Assembly: GCA_023375785.1 (NCBI GenBank)
Contig: SZWC01018860.1
Coordinates: 7,350-55,053 of the forward strand
Length of the DNA: 47,704 nt
Direction: 5' to 3'
From: Penium margaritaceum
Taxonomy: Eukaryota; Streptophyta; Zygnematophyceae; Desmidiales; Peniaceae
Shown here: piece after piece, positions 29,040-39,466 of the stretch
How the letters are laid out: each line of letters begins with the position of its first letter
Position numbering within the stretch: the stretch's first letter is position 1
The notes under the pieces: generated by a model
What the model saw: only the letters and a program-made list of their open reading frames with translations
Databases searched by the model: none
What the model was told of the DNA's origin: nothing
Program-made: the position numbers and the translations under genes

Positions 29040-30141
29040 TACGGTCATGAGTAGGGACCCTGGCACTAAGGCTCTCGGCCTGACCACATTGGCTATCATT
29101 GCAAACCTTCATCCTGGCTCTGCACTAGGCTAAGCCATGCTTCATCACGAGCATCGGCATGCTGTCACGTGTGCACTCGCACGCATCCCACCTGGAGCTC
29201 GAGATGCACATGCTCTCTCTGTCCACTCCATAGCACGCCCGGAGGACCCAACTACCCTGCGTGAGGCTTGAGCCTCCCCTGAGGCCGCACACTGGGATGC
29301 TGCCTACGCTGACGAGCTCGCTGCTATCCGGCACCACCACGTGTATGACCTCGTCGACCTCCCTCCAGGTCGGAAGGCCATCAGTGCCAAGTGGGTCTTT
29401 CGACGCAAATGGAAGCCCGACGGTTCCTTGGACAAGTACAAGGCCCACCTCACAGCCAAGGAGTTTGCTCACGTTCCTGGGGTCGATTACGACCAAATCT
29501 TTGTCCCGGTTGGCCGGTTCACCACGAGCCGGGCGCTCTTCAGCCTGGTTGCCCAGCATGGGTGGGAGCTGCATCAGATGGACGTGAGTAACGCCATCCT
29601 CCATGGTTCACATAAGGGTGAGGAGCTCTACATGGTGCAGCCTCCAGGCTTCAACGACAGCATTGGGAGAGTCTGGCGGCTGTGGAATTCCCTCTATGGC
29701 CTGAAGCAGTCGCCTTGGTGCTGGAACGAGGAGATCAACATCACGCTCCTTCGCGACGGCCTTCAGCGTAGCATCGCTGACCCCGCACTAGTTGTCAGCC
29801 CGCGAGGCCAGGCCCTCGTCGCTGTCCTGGTCTACGTCGACAATCTCCTCATTGCGTCGCCTGACATGGGTACCATCCAGCGGGTCAAGGACCTGCTGCA
29901 CATCACCTACCAAATGAAGGATCTCGGGTCTGCCCGAGTCTTCCTGGGCATGGAGCTCGAGCATGATCGCTCCCAAGGCATTCTACACGTCCACCAGGCT
30001 GCCTATGTGCAGACCCTATCCACTCGCTTCGCCGAGGACCTGCCCCTCGTGCCCAACGCATCTTCACCCATGTCTCCTGATGGCCAAGTGAAGCTCAAGT
30101 CCGTCCTGACCCAGCCGTTGTGGGGGAGCCAGTTGACGTGA
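29040..30141 (+). pseudogene. Copia A2 reverse transcriptase with altered active site
   Basis: From 29341 the frame is open: VYDLVDLPPGRKAISAKWVF, KWKPDGSLDKYKAHLTAKEF, WELHQMDVSNAILHGSHKGE, LWNSLYGLKQSPWCWNEEI and VLVYVDNLLIASPDMGTIQ. The tetrapeptide is Y-V-D-N: the AAT codon at 29842-29844 replaces the second catalytic Asp. HQAAYVQTLSTRFAEDLPLV follows. A shift near 30105 ends the frame at 30141. Upstream (29040-29340) is the decayed link containing DPGTKALGL-like sequence. Confidence 0.9.
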
Positions 30142-30803
30142 CCACATATCTCTGAGTCATCGGGTCACTGATGTTGCTGGCGATGACGACGCGCCCAAAC
30201 ATCGCGTTCGCCGTCAACCTCCTGGCTCAGTTTTCTGACAAGTCGTGTTACCTCCAGTTTGGGGCCGCGATGCGAGTACTGCGCTACGTCGTCTCAACTC
30301 CTCGGCGAGGTCTCATGTTCCGCCACCAGCCGTCTCTTGTCGTGGTGGGCTACACCGACAATGACTGGGCCGGCAGTCTTGACGGCAAGAGTCGCACAGG
30401 CTGGATCTTTTTTATCGGCGGCAGGGTTGTGTCCTTGCGTAGTGGGAAGCACGGGTGCATTGCACGCAGCATTGCTGATGCTAAGTACGTGGCCCTTGGC
30501 TCAGGAGTGTGTGAGAGTGTGAGGTTGTGTCGTCGGTTGTCCGAGTTGCGTCAGTCTGTCGCATCCATCACGTTGCATTGTGACAATGAGAGTGCCATGG
30601 CCATCGCCGACAATGACGACATGCATCACACACACACAAAGCACATCAACGTTGAGTATCACTATGTGCGTTCACTGTTGCATGACAGCAGCATTAGCAT
30701 TGTGTGGGTTGAGACAGCACGGCAGCTGACTATCTTCTTGACCAAGGCACTGAAACGCGACTCGTTCAAGAAGGTTATGAGTTTGGTTGGCGTGCATCTG
30801 TGA
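30142..30803 (+). pseudogene. Copia A2 RNase H with altered active site
   Basis: After TGA at 30153 (Arg in A1) the frame is open to 30803: TRPNIAFAVNLLAQFSDKSC, GYTDNDWAGSLDGKSRTGWI, ADAKYVALGSGVCESVRLCR, HCDNESAMAIADND and KHINVEYHYVRSLLHD. The catalytic Glu of DAEY is Lys (AAG at 30483-30485). Copia ends usually read ADFLTKAL; here it is TIFLTKALKRDSFKK. Confidence 0.9.
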
Positions 30804-30899
30804 GTGGCTCTCTTTGTCCCTGCCTGCGTCTCTGCGTGCCCTGGGGGAGTCTGGTTGTTGACTGTGTCTCTGCCCGCCCACGTGCACGCCTGTGAGTCA

Positions 30900-30907
30900 T
30901 GGGAGAG
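30900..30907 (+). other. Polypurine tract of A2
   Basis: TGGGAGAG directly before TGTTGG of the 3' LTR. A second G-rich run at 30841-30848 could be an alternative tract. Confidence 0.6.
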
Positions 30908-31760
30908 TGTTGGTTTTTTGTGCATCTCTCTGTTTGCTCTGTTGTGTCCTCCCGGCTTGTGTACATCGACGTGTAGATGACTGACGGCGAAACTCGACAC
31001 TGCTGGAGAGTCGTCCGGTGGAGCCGACGCACGCTGAGGTCCACTCGCAGTTCCGCTGGAGCCTCCTCCCTCCGGCGATGTGTTGCCCTCCATCGGCAGG
31101 CCTCCTCGGCGGTCGGGCCGCCGGCGCTCATTGCCACCGCATATGCTGTCTGCATGCTCCTTGTGTTGGTTCTGACTGTGCCATTGCGTCTGCATCATCA
31201 TGCTCTGCCTAGGGTACATGTCTCTTGCCGCGTGGCACTGTTTGGCATTGTGGACCGTCGTAGGCACTCCCTGGGTTTGGACAGCCATAACTCTTTGCTA
31301 CTATTTTTTAGCTGATTCTGACCGCATGACTGCGTTTGCGGCGTTGGTAATATGGTATGGTCTAGTTTTCAGGCAAAACGAACGACGCCCGGGTTTTGGG
31401 CTGTCGGGCGTCTGGCAGAGCTCACCGAGAAAACCCTACCTGCCAGAAAATAAGTCTAAGACTATTTTTTTATTGGCTTGTTAGCTGAGTAACAAGTTTT
31501 ACACTAGTGGGGGGGGGCTAGAACTTGGAGGGGTCTCCCATTGTTGCTCACTCTTCAGTCCTAATCAGTCACTTTCAATCTTCAGCTGCTTTCTGGCCCT
31601 AACACTGGCGCGCGCATTTTTGAGTAACAGACCCAGAGCTTCCAGACTTAGTCTCTAGAGCAACAGACTGAGGGAGCAGCAGACTTAAGCAACTAGCGTG
31701 GAAGCCCGCACGCTGCATCAACAACATTGCTGCCCCATCGTGCTGCCTAGTTTTCCTTTT
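30908..31760 (+). repeat. 3' LTR of copia A2
   Basis: Starts TGTTGGTTTTTTGTGC and ends CCTAGTTTTCCTTTT, followed by GTTAC. It aligns with 22807-23657 throughout; the two LTRs are almost equal in length (853 and 851). Confidence 0.88.
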
Positions 31761-32333
31761 GTTACCGGTATTGTTAAGATATCGCAGTACTATACAAGTA
31801 CCGTGGTACACGGTATACCAATGTATAAAACACACACTGTACCACGGTACTAAAATGTGTACCATGGTACTGAATGCCCTAGAATTTTTTAAACACCAAA
31901 AATTAATTCTAAGCTTAAAAAACGAGATAAGTATGTCATGAACTTGGAACTCAAGTTCATATACTCACAAAGAAAGGATACACCTTTACGTGATATTCAC
32001 TTGTGATATGGAAATGTTTGGGTGGAGTACAAGTTAGAGGACAATAAATGAGGAAAGGAGAGGAGGGTGAAGTTGTGAAGAGATACTCTAATTGAATACC
32101 GTAGTCATTATGTTCGCTTGTTTTTTGAGCTAAATAAAAGGGCAGCCAAATTTGACTATAATTTCAGCCTTGGAATTTTGGACCTGTCCGTCCAAAAGCC
32201 CTGGTATTTCCTTAGTCTCTTTTTTTGGTCAAACAGCCATGTCCTTGGTCTGTCCCTAGGACTTCGCTTTTTGAATTTTGAAATGGTTTTGGTCACGATA
32301 TACCCAGATTTCGGAACAATATAGCTGATGTAC
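31761..32333. other. Unassigned DNA right of A2, starting with GTACC palindromes
   Basis: GTACCGTGGTAC (31798-31809), GTACCACGGTAC (31839-31850) and GTACCATGGTAC (31859-31870); the first two are reverse complements of each other. The rest is AT-rich with no supportable gene. Confidence 0.5.
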
Positions 32334-32466
32334 CAATGTCAGAACAAAGTAACGCATATGACAACAGTGCACAAAAAATAACGCATATGCCAATGTCGCA
32401 CAAAAAATAACGCATATGACAATGGCGTAAATAAAATAACTCATATGCCAACGTTACAAAGAAAAT
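32334..32466. repeat. 29-bp tandem repeat, about 4.5 copies
   Basis: Units at 32334, 32362, 32391, 32420 and 32449, each close to CAATGTCGCACAAAAA + TAACGCATATGA, with the final base alternating A, C, A, C. Confidence 0.9.
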
Positions 32467-32640
32467 CCATGAGGAACCATGAAACGCTTAAAACAATGTC
32501 ATGTTCCCGCCACATGCCATGTGAAGCATTGATGCATGACATGATTTTTGTCATTCACTATGTCTCATGCGAATGCACCATTGCACTTTTTTCCATGTCA
32601 GGTCCAACACACATGCAGTGATCCAGCATGAAAAAAGGGG
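32467..32640. other. Unassigned spacer between two tandem repeats
   Basis: No gene or repeat seen. Confidence 0.3.
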
Positions 32641-32770
32641 TGGGCGGCTGGTTGATTTTGTCGCGGAGGCTGGGCGGATGGTTACTTTTGTACCGCAAGG
32701 TGGGCGGATGGTTGCTTTTCTTCCGAACCACAGGCGGATCGTTACTTTTCTTCCAAACGACGGGCGGATG
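32641..32770. repeat. 30-bp tandem repeat, about 4.3 copies, abutting the B LTR
   Basis: Units at 32641, 32671, 32701, 32731 and a partial at 32761, of the form TGGGCGGATGGTTACTTTTG + TACCGCAAGG. Because 30 is a multiple of three, both strands stay open with a 10-residue repeat (GGWLLFFRTT on plus, GRKVTIRPP-like on minus). The fifth unit stops at 32770, exactly where the B LTR starts. Confidence 0.9.
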
Positions 32771-33641
32771 TGTTTTGATTTGTGACATTCCTTTCGACCT
32801 GTACAGTTTACTATGACCACTCGGCCGTGTCCATACTCGTTCAGATCCCTGATGCGGACCCAGGCGGTACCGGTGCGTCATCTGGTGGCGGACTACCAGC
32901 ATGGAGCTGACCGACGACCGTTCGAGAGCTCTGGACGCTACCCGGGACCTCCTGCAGTTTTTTTCTACAGCACGCAGGACTTTATCGGTGGACTGGCCGT
33001 GGGCCCAATTTGCATGTTTTGCATTGTGTGTCCACCGTTCGATGCCGGATGCATGCATGTGACCAGTCGTAGCGTCCGGCTTGTGATTCTGCACGTCTAG
33101 GTTCAGACGGCGTAGCGTTCTGACATGTGTGCGTAGAGTTACGGCCAAAACAGTGGNNNNNNNNNNNNNNNNNNNNNNNNNNNNNNNNNNNNNNNNNNNN
33201 NNNNNNNNNNNNNNNNNNNNNNNNGTGGGCCCGATTTGCATGTTTTGCATTGTGTGTCCACCGTTCGATGCCGGATGCATGCATGTGACCAGTCGTAGCG
33301 TCCGGCTTGTGATTCTGCACGTCTAGGTTCAGACGGCGTAGCGTTCTGACATGTGTGCGCAGAGTTACGGCCAAAACAGTGGTTTTTGGCCGGTTTTAGG
33401 ACAGATCTTGCAGTGCCGAGTGTGACACCCGCCGTGCGCCGCGGCAGGTACTTATGCCATGGACCTGTCATTTGTCATTCCTCTCTGCAAATGCTATTGA
33501 AGCATTCAGACACTTTGCCTTGTGTCCCCTAGCCAAATTCTTGCCGTTGCGTGCACGACCTGTGACTGTCGTCACCGTCTGATCAGGCACTGACGCCGGG
33601 TCAACGGGAGTGTTGCTAGGAAGCTTCTTTGCATCTTCTCA
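32771..33641 (+). repeat. 5' LTR of copia B, containing an assembly gap
   Basis: Starts TGTTTTGATTTGTGACATTC (3' copy TGTTGTGATTTCTGACATTC) and ends TTCTCA before the primer site. A run of 68 N (33157-33224) is flanked by direct 158-base copies, absent from the 3' LTR. Confidence 0.85.
33157..33224. other. Assembly gap (68 N) with duplicated flanks
   Basis: 32999-33156 and 33225-33382 are near-identical, and the 3' LTR of B has this sequence once. The duplication is probably an unmerged contig overlap. Confidence 0.85.
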
Positions 33642-33653
33642 TGGTATCAGAGC
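33642..33653 (+). other. Primer binding site of B, initiator tRNA-Met type
   Basis: TGGTATCAGAGC directly after the LTR. Confidence 0.9.
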
Positions 33654-34459
33654 AGTGAGACAGTTCTCACTGAGCTACGCAGCAGAGACGTAGCAGAGCA
33701 GCAGCAGTCAGAGTCACCGCTGCAGCAGATCTACTGGGGCCTGTTGCAGACAGCCGGTCGCCGTCGATGCAGCCCACACCTGTCACGTGAGACCGTAGCA
33801 GCGGCGTTGCCACCGTGCCAGCAGCAGCATAGCAGCAGCAGCAGCGCCGTAGCAGCAGCTACAACAGCGCGTGGCGGCTGCAGCGAGTGCAACCGGTGTC
33901 CCCAGCCGCAACGGCGGCCGCGGCAGAAGCAGCAAGCAGCGGCAGTGACGGCAGCAGCAGAGCAGCACCAGCAACAGCTGCGGAACAGCAGCAGAGCAGC
34001 AGCAGCAGCGCAGCAGCAGCAGCGGCAGTGCACGGCGGCGGCAGCGAGCAGCAGCCGCAGCGCGCAGCAGCAGCAGCAGCATTGCGCAGCCGCTGCTGCC
34101 ACTGCTGCGCACACAGCCACGCAGCTGCTGCTGCAGCTGATAGCACAGCTGCAGCAGTAGCTGAGCGGAAGCTGTTGCGCAGCCTCCGCGTAGCTTCCGC
34201 GCAGCCGCCGCGGAGCGGCTGCATGCTCGCGCAGAACCGCGAAATTAAAAAAAAAGGGGAGACGAGCGTCGTCAGCATTTTTGCCTGCTGACGTCATCAG
34301 GTCGTGCTGATGTCAGCAACCACCTGCTGACGTCAGCACCAAACTTAGCCAAATATTTGGCCGGACACTCAAAAATTGCCAGCGTCTCAACTCCTCAAGA
34401 AACGCTGACGCTTTTGAAATCCGACAAACTTGACCAGTCGCCCCATACTGAGAGGCGAC
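33654..34459 (+). other. CAG-rich leader of B
   Basis: 33690-34160 is dominated by CAG/AGC triplets with CCG interspersed. A run of A then GGGGAG follows (34247-34260) and then three TGACGTCA-like octamers before gag. Frames here are Gln, Ala, Leu or Cys-rich by-products. Confidence 0.8.
34289..34335 (+). promoter_or_regulatory. Three TGACGTCA-like octamers, about 20 bp apart, in the B leader
   Basis: TGACGTCA at 34289, TGATGTCA at 34308 and TGACGTCA at 34328, each inside CTGCTGACGTCAGCA-like context. The spacing is near two helical turns. Confidence 0.4.
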
Positions 34460-36130
34460 ATGGACTCGTCGGACAAGAAGGAGAAGGCGACAGGTGATCC
34501 CTCCTCCTCCTCTTCTAGGGTCCTGAGCCCACGCTCGCAGGCCATTGAGGACCTACAGAGCCAGCAGGTTGAGATGCGTCGCCTACAGCAAGAGCAGATT
34601 GATGCCATCCGTACGCTGACTGAGCTTCTGCGTGGCCAGTCCACAGTCCCACGGCAGGTTTCCGAGGGAGCTGCCGGCGTCGGGGTCTCTACATTGCAGT
34701 CGGCTCAGGAACCCGTTACAGGAGCTCGACCTGACCCACCACCTCCTGACCTCCTGGATGATGAGCCATTCATGCCAGGCATGCCAGATGACTCCCCGGC
34801 TCATGAGATTCGAGTTCTTCAGGAGCGCCTCCGTCAGCTACAGACGGGTACCAGATCTCCTCGGATCCCTACGGTGCGATCGTCACTCGACTATCCCGGT
34901 GACTATCCCCTTCCAGGAGTCTTCCCCGTCTCTCATCCTCCTCGGCCCGCGGTTGCTCTCCCCACGGAGCGGCAACCCAAAGACTTTGAGACACCACCTC
35001 CACGTTACATCACTGACGACAGCTTCGACTGTAGGGAGATCCTTTTTCAGGTCTGGGCTACTTCAGAGGGCGTGTGGCCCTACTACCACAGCCCGTATCA
35101 GCCTACAGACCCAGCACAAGTGCTGACAGCAGCCAGGGCGATGCGCGGACTCCTCTACGCCATGCCACGCGAGACCGTCGTCGACTTCCGCCCCTTCCTT
35201 GGAGAGCCCGGCACAGGCACGGGCGCCGACCCACGCGGGGGCTGGGATCTGGCCTTATCCCTGCTGGCTGCAGAGAAGCACGCCACCCGTGCAGCACACA
35301 TTCGTGCCTTTCACTCTCTCCGTCAGGGGCCTGCACAGCCTGCAGCTGATTACTGGCGACGCGCCATGCGCATCTACACGCGCCTTGGGACCTCCGGAGG
35401 CACACAACTGTGGGCGCTCCGCACAATGATGCTCGAAGTTCGCCTTGAGTATACTGACATCTTCACACGGTACAGCGACGCTGTCCTCGAGCCTTTTTCA
35501 GCCACTCTGCAGCTTCTCCCTTGGGCGCATCAGCTCTTCCTCTAGGTGACTTCAGCCCGCGAGGCAGCCGTGGCCCATCAGGAGACTTCCCTTGTTGCAG
35601 CAGTCGTCGCATCACCACCATCATCCCTCCTGCAGTCTCCTTCTTCATCCTCCATCACGTCCTTGCCTTCCTCCTCCTCTTCGGCCCCGCCCACACCCAC
35701 TCAGACACAGGGTGTTGTAGCAGCAGCTCAGGGGAAGAAGAAGAAGGGGAAGCGGGGACCAGGTCAGCAGCAGTCACAGCAGCAGTCGCCCTCCAGTGGT
35801 AGCAGTGGACGTTCCGTTCACTGCTACAACTGTGGAGGCGCCCATCGCTACACCGAGTGCCAGCAGCCGCTCGACTGGGCGCGGATTACTCGTGGGCTCC
35901 AGGCTGCACACGCCCTCCGTTCCACGTCCAGCACGTCATCCTCNTTGCAGCAGCAGCTCAGGGGAAGAAGAAGAAGGGGAAGCGGGGACCAGGTCAGCAG
36001 CAGTCACAGCAGCAGTCGCCCTCCAGTGGTAGCAGTGGACGTTCCGTTCACTGCTACAACTGTGGAGGCGCCCATCGCTACATCGAGTGCCAGCAGCCGC
36101 TCGACTGGGCGCGGATTACTCATGGGCTCC
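34460..36130 (+). pseudogene. Copia B Gag
   Basis: The ATG at 34460 (GCGACATGG) starts the frame. The N-terminus is a coiled coil (QAIEDLQSQQVEMRRLQQEQ then IDAIRTLTELLRG). The capsid part has FDCREILFQVWATSEGVWPY, FRPFLGEPGTGTGADPRGGW, AFHSLRQGPAQPAADYWRRA and RLGTSGGTQLWALRTMMLEV, matching A2 Gag. A single TAG at 35543-35545 interrupts it, the frame then continuing through Ser/Pro-rich and basic GKKKKGKRGPG segments to the knuckle CYNCGGAHRYTEC (35821-35859). That knuckle has spacing CX2CX3HX4C, one residue shorter than usual. An N at 35944 and a duplicated 229-base block follow. Confidence 0.88.
35944..35944. other. Single-N gap with 229-base duplicated flanks
   Basis: 35715-35943 and 35945-36173 are nearly identical. 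Removing one copy (230 bases) puts Gag and Pol of B in one frame, so the duplication is best read as an assembly overlap. Confidence 0.85.
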
Positions 36131-36950
36131 AGGCTGCACATGCCCTCTGTTCCACGTCCAGCACCTCACCCTCGCCATCCTTAAGACGCGTGGCGGCCAC
36201 GACTGCAGCTGTCCTTGCTTCTCCACCGGCGTGTAGCAACGATCCAGACCCACGCAACCGCACCATCGTCGAGCTCCGACACCTTCTGGCGCTTCGCTTT
36301 CAGGGAGGTGCGAGTGTGTTGTCACAGCCAAGTGATTCACAGACTGTCGGTCCGTCTGTTCTTGTGGCTCGGGATGACTCGTGTGGGGGGGCACAGTCGG
36401 CATGTGATGATGATGGACCTGACGGTACAGATTGGATTCATGAGTCTCACCTTTGTGCCCTTCGTCGTTTCTCCCCACCTGCTGTCCAGCGTCCTTCTGA
36501 GGCCGAGTGTTCCATTGCCCGTTGTACAGTGACGTCCTCCAGTCGTGATTCGGGTGGTACTTGGATCATCGATTCAGGTACCACTCATCACATGACGTGT
36601 CGTCGTAGTGACTTCGTTGTTCTCGGCCCAGTCGCGTCTGTTCGTTCCGTCCGCACAAGCTCTGGTCAGTCCTTGCCAGTCCAGGGTGTTGGGGTCGTGC
36701 GTTTTGATGGTCTGACTGGACCCTTGTATCTCTCCGAGGTGTTGTTTGTGCCTGACCTTGAGCTAAGTTTGCTTTCTGTATGTGCTTGCACACGGATGGG
36801 ACTCTTTGTGGAGCACACTGCCGAGTCCGCAACTGTGACTGCCATTGACACTCGCAGCGTGGTTCTGCGTGCCTCTGTTGTGGATGACTTGTACTGTGTC
36901 TCCCGGACTTCTGCTCCTTGCTCCCCTTCCCCTTCAGCTCGTGTTTTTTT
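36131..36950 (+). CDS. Copia B aspartic protease part of Pol
   Basis: Part of an open frame of over 800 codons to 38361, in phase with Gag once the assembly duplication is set aside. The protease reads TWIIDSGTTHHMTCRRSDFV (active site D-S-G-T at 36568-36579), VQGVGVVRFDGLTGPLYLSE and VLFVPDLELSLLSVCACTRM. All key residues are present. It would release Gag, integrase and RT/RNase H from the polyprotein. Confidence 0.9.
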
Positions 36951-37900
36951 CACTGGTGTCCTGTCTCTTGAGCACCAGCGATTGCTTCATCGCCGTCTAT
37001 GTCATGTGGGCTCTGATACTGTGTCGAAGCTCATTCAGACACAGCCCGCTCTCGGTCTTGATGCGACTTCTTTCGAGAAGCCGCCCAAGACCGACTGTCT
37101 CTTCTGTGCCCAGGGTAAGATGTATCGCTGCACCTACCCTGACTCTCGTCCTCGCGCACTTCGTCCTCTCGAGTTAGTCCATTCGGACCTTCTTGTTCCT
37201 CTTCCTATCGAGTCTTTATCCGATAGGGGTCGATACGTCCTGACTCTGACTGATGACTTCACCAGGATGCGGTGGGTCTACAGCCTGCGCCAGAAGAGTG
37301 ACGCCGCTCTCGCGGTTTGCCTCTGGCTAGTGATGGCTGAGCGTCAGTCCCGCCACACACTGCACACCTTCCGCTCGGATCGTGGCGGCGAGTTTCTAGG
37401 CGAGATGGATAGCTTCTTCGCTGAGCACGGGATTTTTCACCAGGTCTTCGCTCCTGCTACTCCTCAGCAGAACGGTGTTTCTAAGCGTTGGAACCGGACC
37501 ATGGAGGATGTGGTTCGCGCTATGCGGTTTGAGTGCGGTCTCCCAGAGTCCTTCGCTTTTGAGGGCTTTTCCTACTTGACTTGGGTCTGGAACCGCCTCC
37601 CGCACGGTCCCCTTCCGGACCACGTTACACCGTATGAGATCTGGTTCGGCCACCGTGCTGACCTTCGTCTCGCCCGCGTCTGGGGGTCCTTGGCTTCCGT
37701 GTGGTACAGCGAGGACCAGCAGGGATCCAAGGTCTCACCGCGGGGTCGCTTGTGTGCCTTTGTAGGCATCTCCCCGCGATCGAAGGCCTGGCGCTTTTGG
37801 GACCCTACCCGCCGTCTCATTGTTGAGTCACGTGATGAGCTCTTCTTTGAGTCCCTCACCTACCGTGATCTGACGTCGATTACATTGCTGTCTGTCACGC
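36951..37900 (+). CDS. Copia B integrase, open frame but catalytic Glu replaced
   Basis: Zinc-binding part: LLHRRLCHVGSDTVSKLIQ and CLFCAQGKMYRCTYP. The core has LELVHSDLLVPLPIESL and TFRSDRGGEFLGEMDSFFAE with the two Asp residues, then PQQNGVSKRWNRTMEDVVRA. The third acid should be Glu in this block (A2 has S-E-Q-W); here it is Lys, codon AAG at 37483-37485, a G-to-A type change. LTWVWNRLPHGPLPDHVTPY, RVWGSLASVWY, FVGISPRSKAWRFWDPTRR and ESRDELFFE complete the family pattern. The frame is intact but the enzyme should be dead. Confidence 0.92.
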
Positions 37901-38581
37901 ACATCCCTACGTGTGAGGTTTCTCGCCGGATGGGGGAGTCTTCGCCTGCGAGCACCCCTCGCCAGGCTGATGTGTCCGTTCGAGCTCCCTCCACTTCACA
38001 GTCTCCGGCTCTTGATGACCCAGCGATCATCGCTATCGTTCCAGAGACCTCTCTAGCACCACCGGCTTCTACCCCGGTTCCCTCACCTCCCTCAGGTACC
38101 CATGATCCTACACCTGTGCGTACTCCTGTGTCCGCCGGCACTCCTACCTCTGTGTATGGCCCTACCTCACCTGCCCCTACTATCACACCGAGTCCCGTGT
38201 CTCCCACATATGCATCTCCTCGTAGGACATCACCAGCTCCCTTGCCTCAGCTCTCCCCGGCTGTGATTGTGCCCGTTCCTGAGCCTGAGGTACGCCCCTC
38301 GAGCCCAGGTTACTCCCGTGACCCTGGCGGTCGTCTTCGACCATTGGACTCCGGAGCTTAGCGAGCGTCTGGCACCTAGGCGCTCCACTCGCAACGTTGC
38401 GAGTGGTGACCCCGGCACAAAGGCCCTAGGCCTGAGTGTCCGCACTGAGCACACAGAGGTACACCCAGCGTGTCTCGTAGGGTACGATCTCGTTACTCGC
38501 GAGTTCCACATCGCTTGTGATGCAGCAGCCGATCTTGTGGTCGTCAGACCTAGCACTGAGGCGTGCGCTCTTGCCACGTAG
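37901..38581 (+). pseudogene. Copia B linker between integrase and reverse transcriptase
   Basis: A Pro/Ser/Thr-rich, non-repetitive linker (VPSPPSGTHDPTPVRTPVSA and similar) where family A has its 36-bp repeat. The frame closes at 38361, but coding sense moves to the next frame near 38335 and continues as RSTRNVASGDPGTKALGLSV to TAG at 38579. The TAG falls in a context fitting a CAG codon. Confidence 0.75.
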
Positions 38582-38781
38582 AGCTCTCCCTCTTTGGCGC
38601 CTGACCCGGGCACACTGAGGGAAGCTCTCTCATCACAGGATGCTGACGCTTGGTGTGCTGCCTGCGAGGATGAGCTTCGCACCATCCGAGAGCACGGAGT
38701 TTACGAGCTAGTCGACCTTCCACCTGGGAGGAAGGCTATTCGGGTCAAGTGGGTCTTTCGTAAGAAAGTGAAGCCAGATGG
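38582..38781 (+). pseudogene. Copia B reverse transcriptase, part before the insertion
   Basis: Reads DPGTLREALSSQDADAWCAA, ELRTIREHGVYELVDLPPGR and RVKWVFRKKVKPDG, the N-terminal copia RT block. It is cut after the codons for PDG by element C. GATGG (38777-38781) is the left copy of the target duplication. Confidence 0.9.
38777..38781. repeat. Target site duplication of element C (GATGG), left copy
   Basis: GATGG at 38777-38781 and 45511-45515, directly outside both ends of C. It also matches the RT reading frame on both sides. Confidence 0.95.
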
Positions 38782-39449
38782 AATTAGAAATAATTTTAGG
38801 GCATGCAGGCCCATGCACAAACGAACATGAGCTCTGTGTGTGAGTGCGATGCAAGACGGCAAGAATTTGGCGAAGTCTGGAACGCTGAATATAAAGAACA
38901 AGGAGGGAATACAAATGAGCCCCTAGCGGGCTTAAGTAGGGGCGCCGGCAGCTAGCCGCACCGGGCCCCGTCACCCCCGCTGAGCCCAAACGGGTCAGCG
39001 GGGAGAACACACTGCGTACACCACGATAACAATAACGGTGGTCTCCTCGAGGCACCGGAACAGCTCTCCGAGTACCCGGGTCTCGGCCACTGAGAAAATA
39101 GGAACAGTGCTAGAAAATCTCAAAATCAGCGTCCAGACATCACACACGGCTTTCCGAACATCGGAAGCCCCACAACATCCATCGGGTCTCCTCGTCGCTC
39201 CGGTATAGTCCACCGGGTGCGCGGGTCTCAACCCACCGAGAAAACTCTCCTAGCTCCCGACAAGCCCACATGGCTACCGGAACGCATCGACTGTGTCTCG
39301 CAGGCGCTGTCGTACGTGCTGGAGAAGTATCGAGACACCCCGAAAGCCTGTCGTGTCGTCACGCTCTTCTCCACCATACACCCCGGATGTGGGTATATCG
39401 GTAAACTAGCAGTGTCGGTCATGACGGGTGGAAGCCACACAAACCAACA
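38782..39449 (-). repeat. 3' LTR of element C
   Basis: 668 bases. On minus it starts TGTTGGTTTGTGTGGCTTCC and ends ATTTCTAATT, so the end dinucleotide is TT. I count about 20 differences from the 5' copy by eye, roughly 97 percent identity. It holds two hairpin units (39040-39088, 39185-39233). Confidence 0.93.
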
Positions 39450-39466
39450 CTCCCCCTGGTTGACAT
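39450..39466 (-). other. Polypurine tract region of element C
   Basis: On minus CCAGGGGGAG precedes TGTTGG of the 3' LTR. Confidence 0.75.

Larger units (their letters stand above)
22807..31760 (+). mobile_element. Copia element A2, full length, inactive
   Basis: A complete LTR retrotransposon: 5' LTR 22807-23657, primer site 23658-23668, CAG-rich leader, Gag, protease, integrase, repeat linker, RT, RNase H, purine tract and 3' LTR 30908-31760. Integrase before RT makes it Ty1/copia. Many stops, shifts and two catalytic changes (RT Asp to Asn, RNase H Glu to Lys) leave it unable to move by itself. Confidence 0.9.

Noticed and set aside
32558..33471. Minus-strand frames with KPDATTGHMHASGIERW across the B LTR
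   Set aside because: They lie in an LTR and run through the N gap as X residues. The shared module is reported as a finding, but a gene is not supported.
35543..35545. TAG in B Gag as a programmed readthrough signal
   Set aside because: The following bases do not resemble known readthrough contexts and many other elements here carry random TAG codons; an ordinary mutation is simpler.
36116..36478. Minus-strand 120-codon frame in B Pol
   Set aside because: Opposite an intact Pol frame; no recognisable features.
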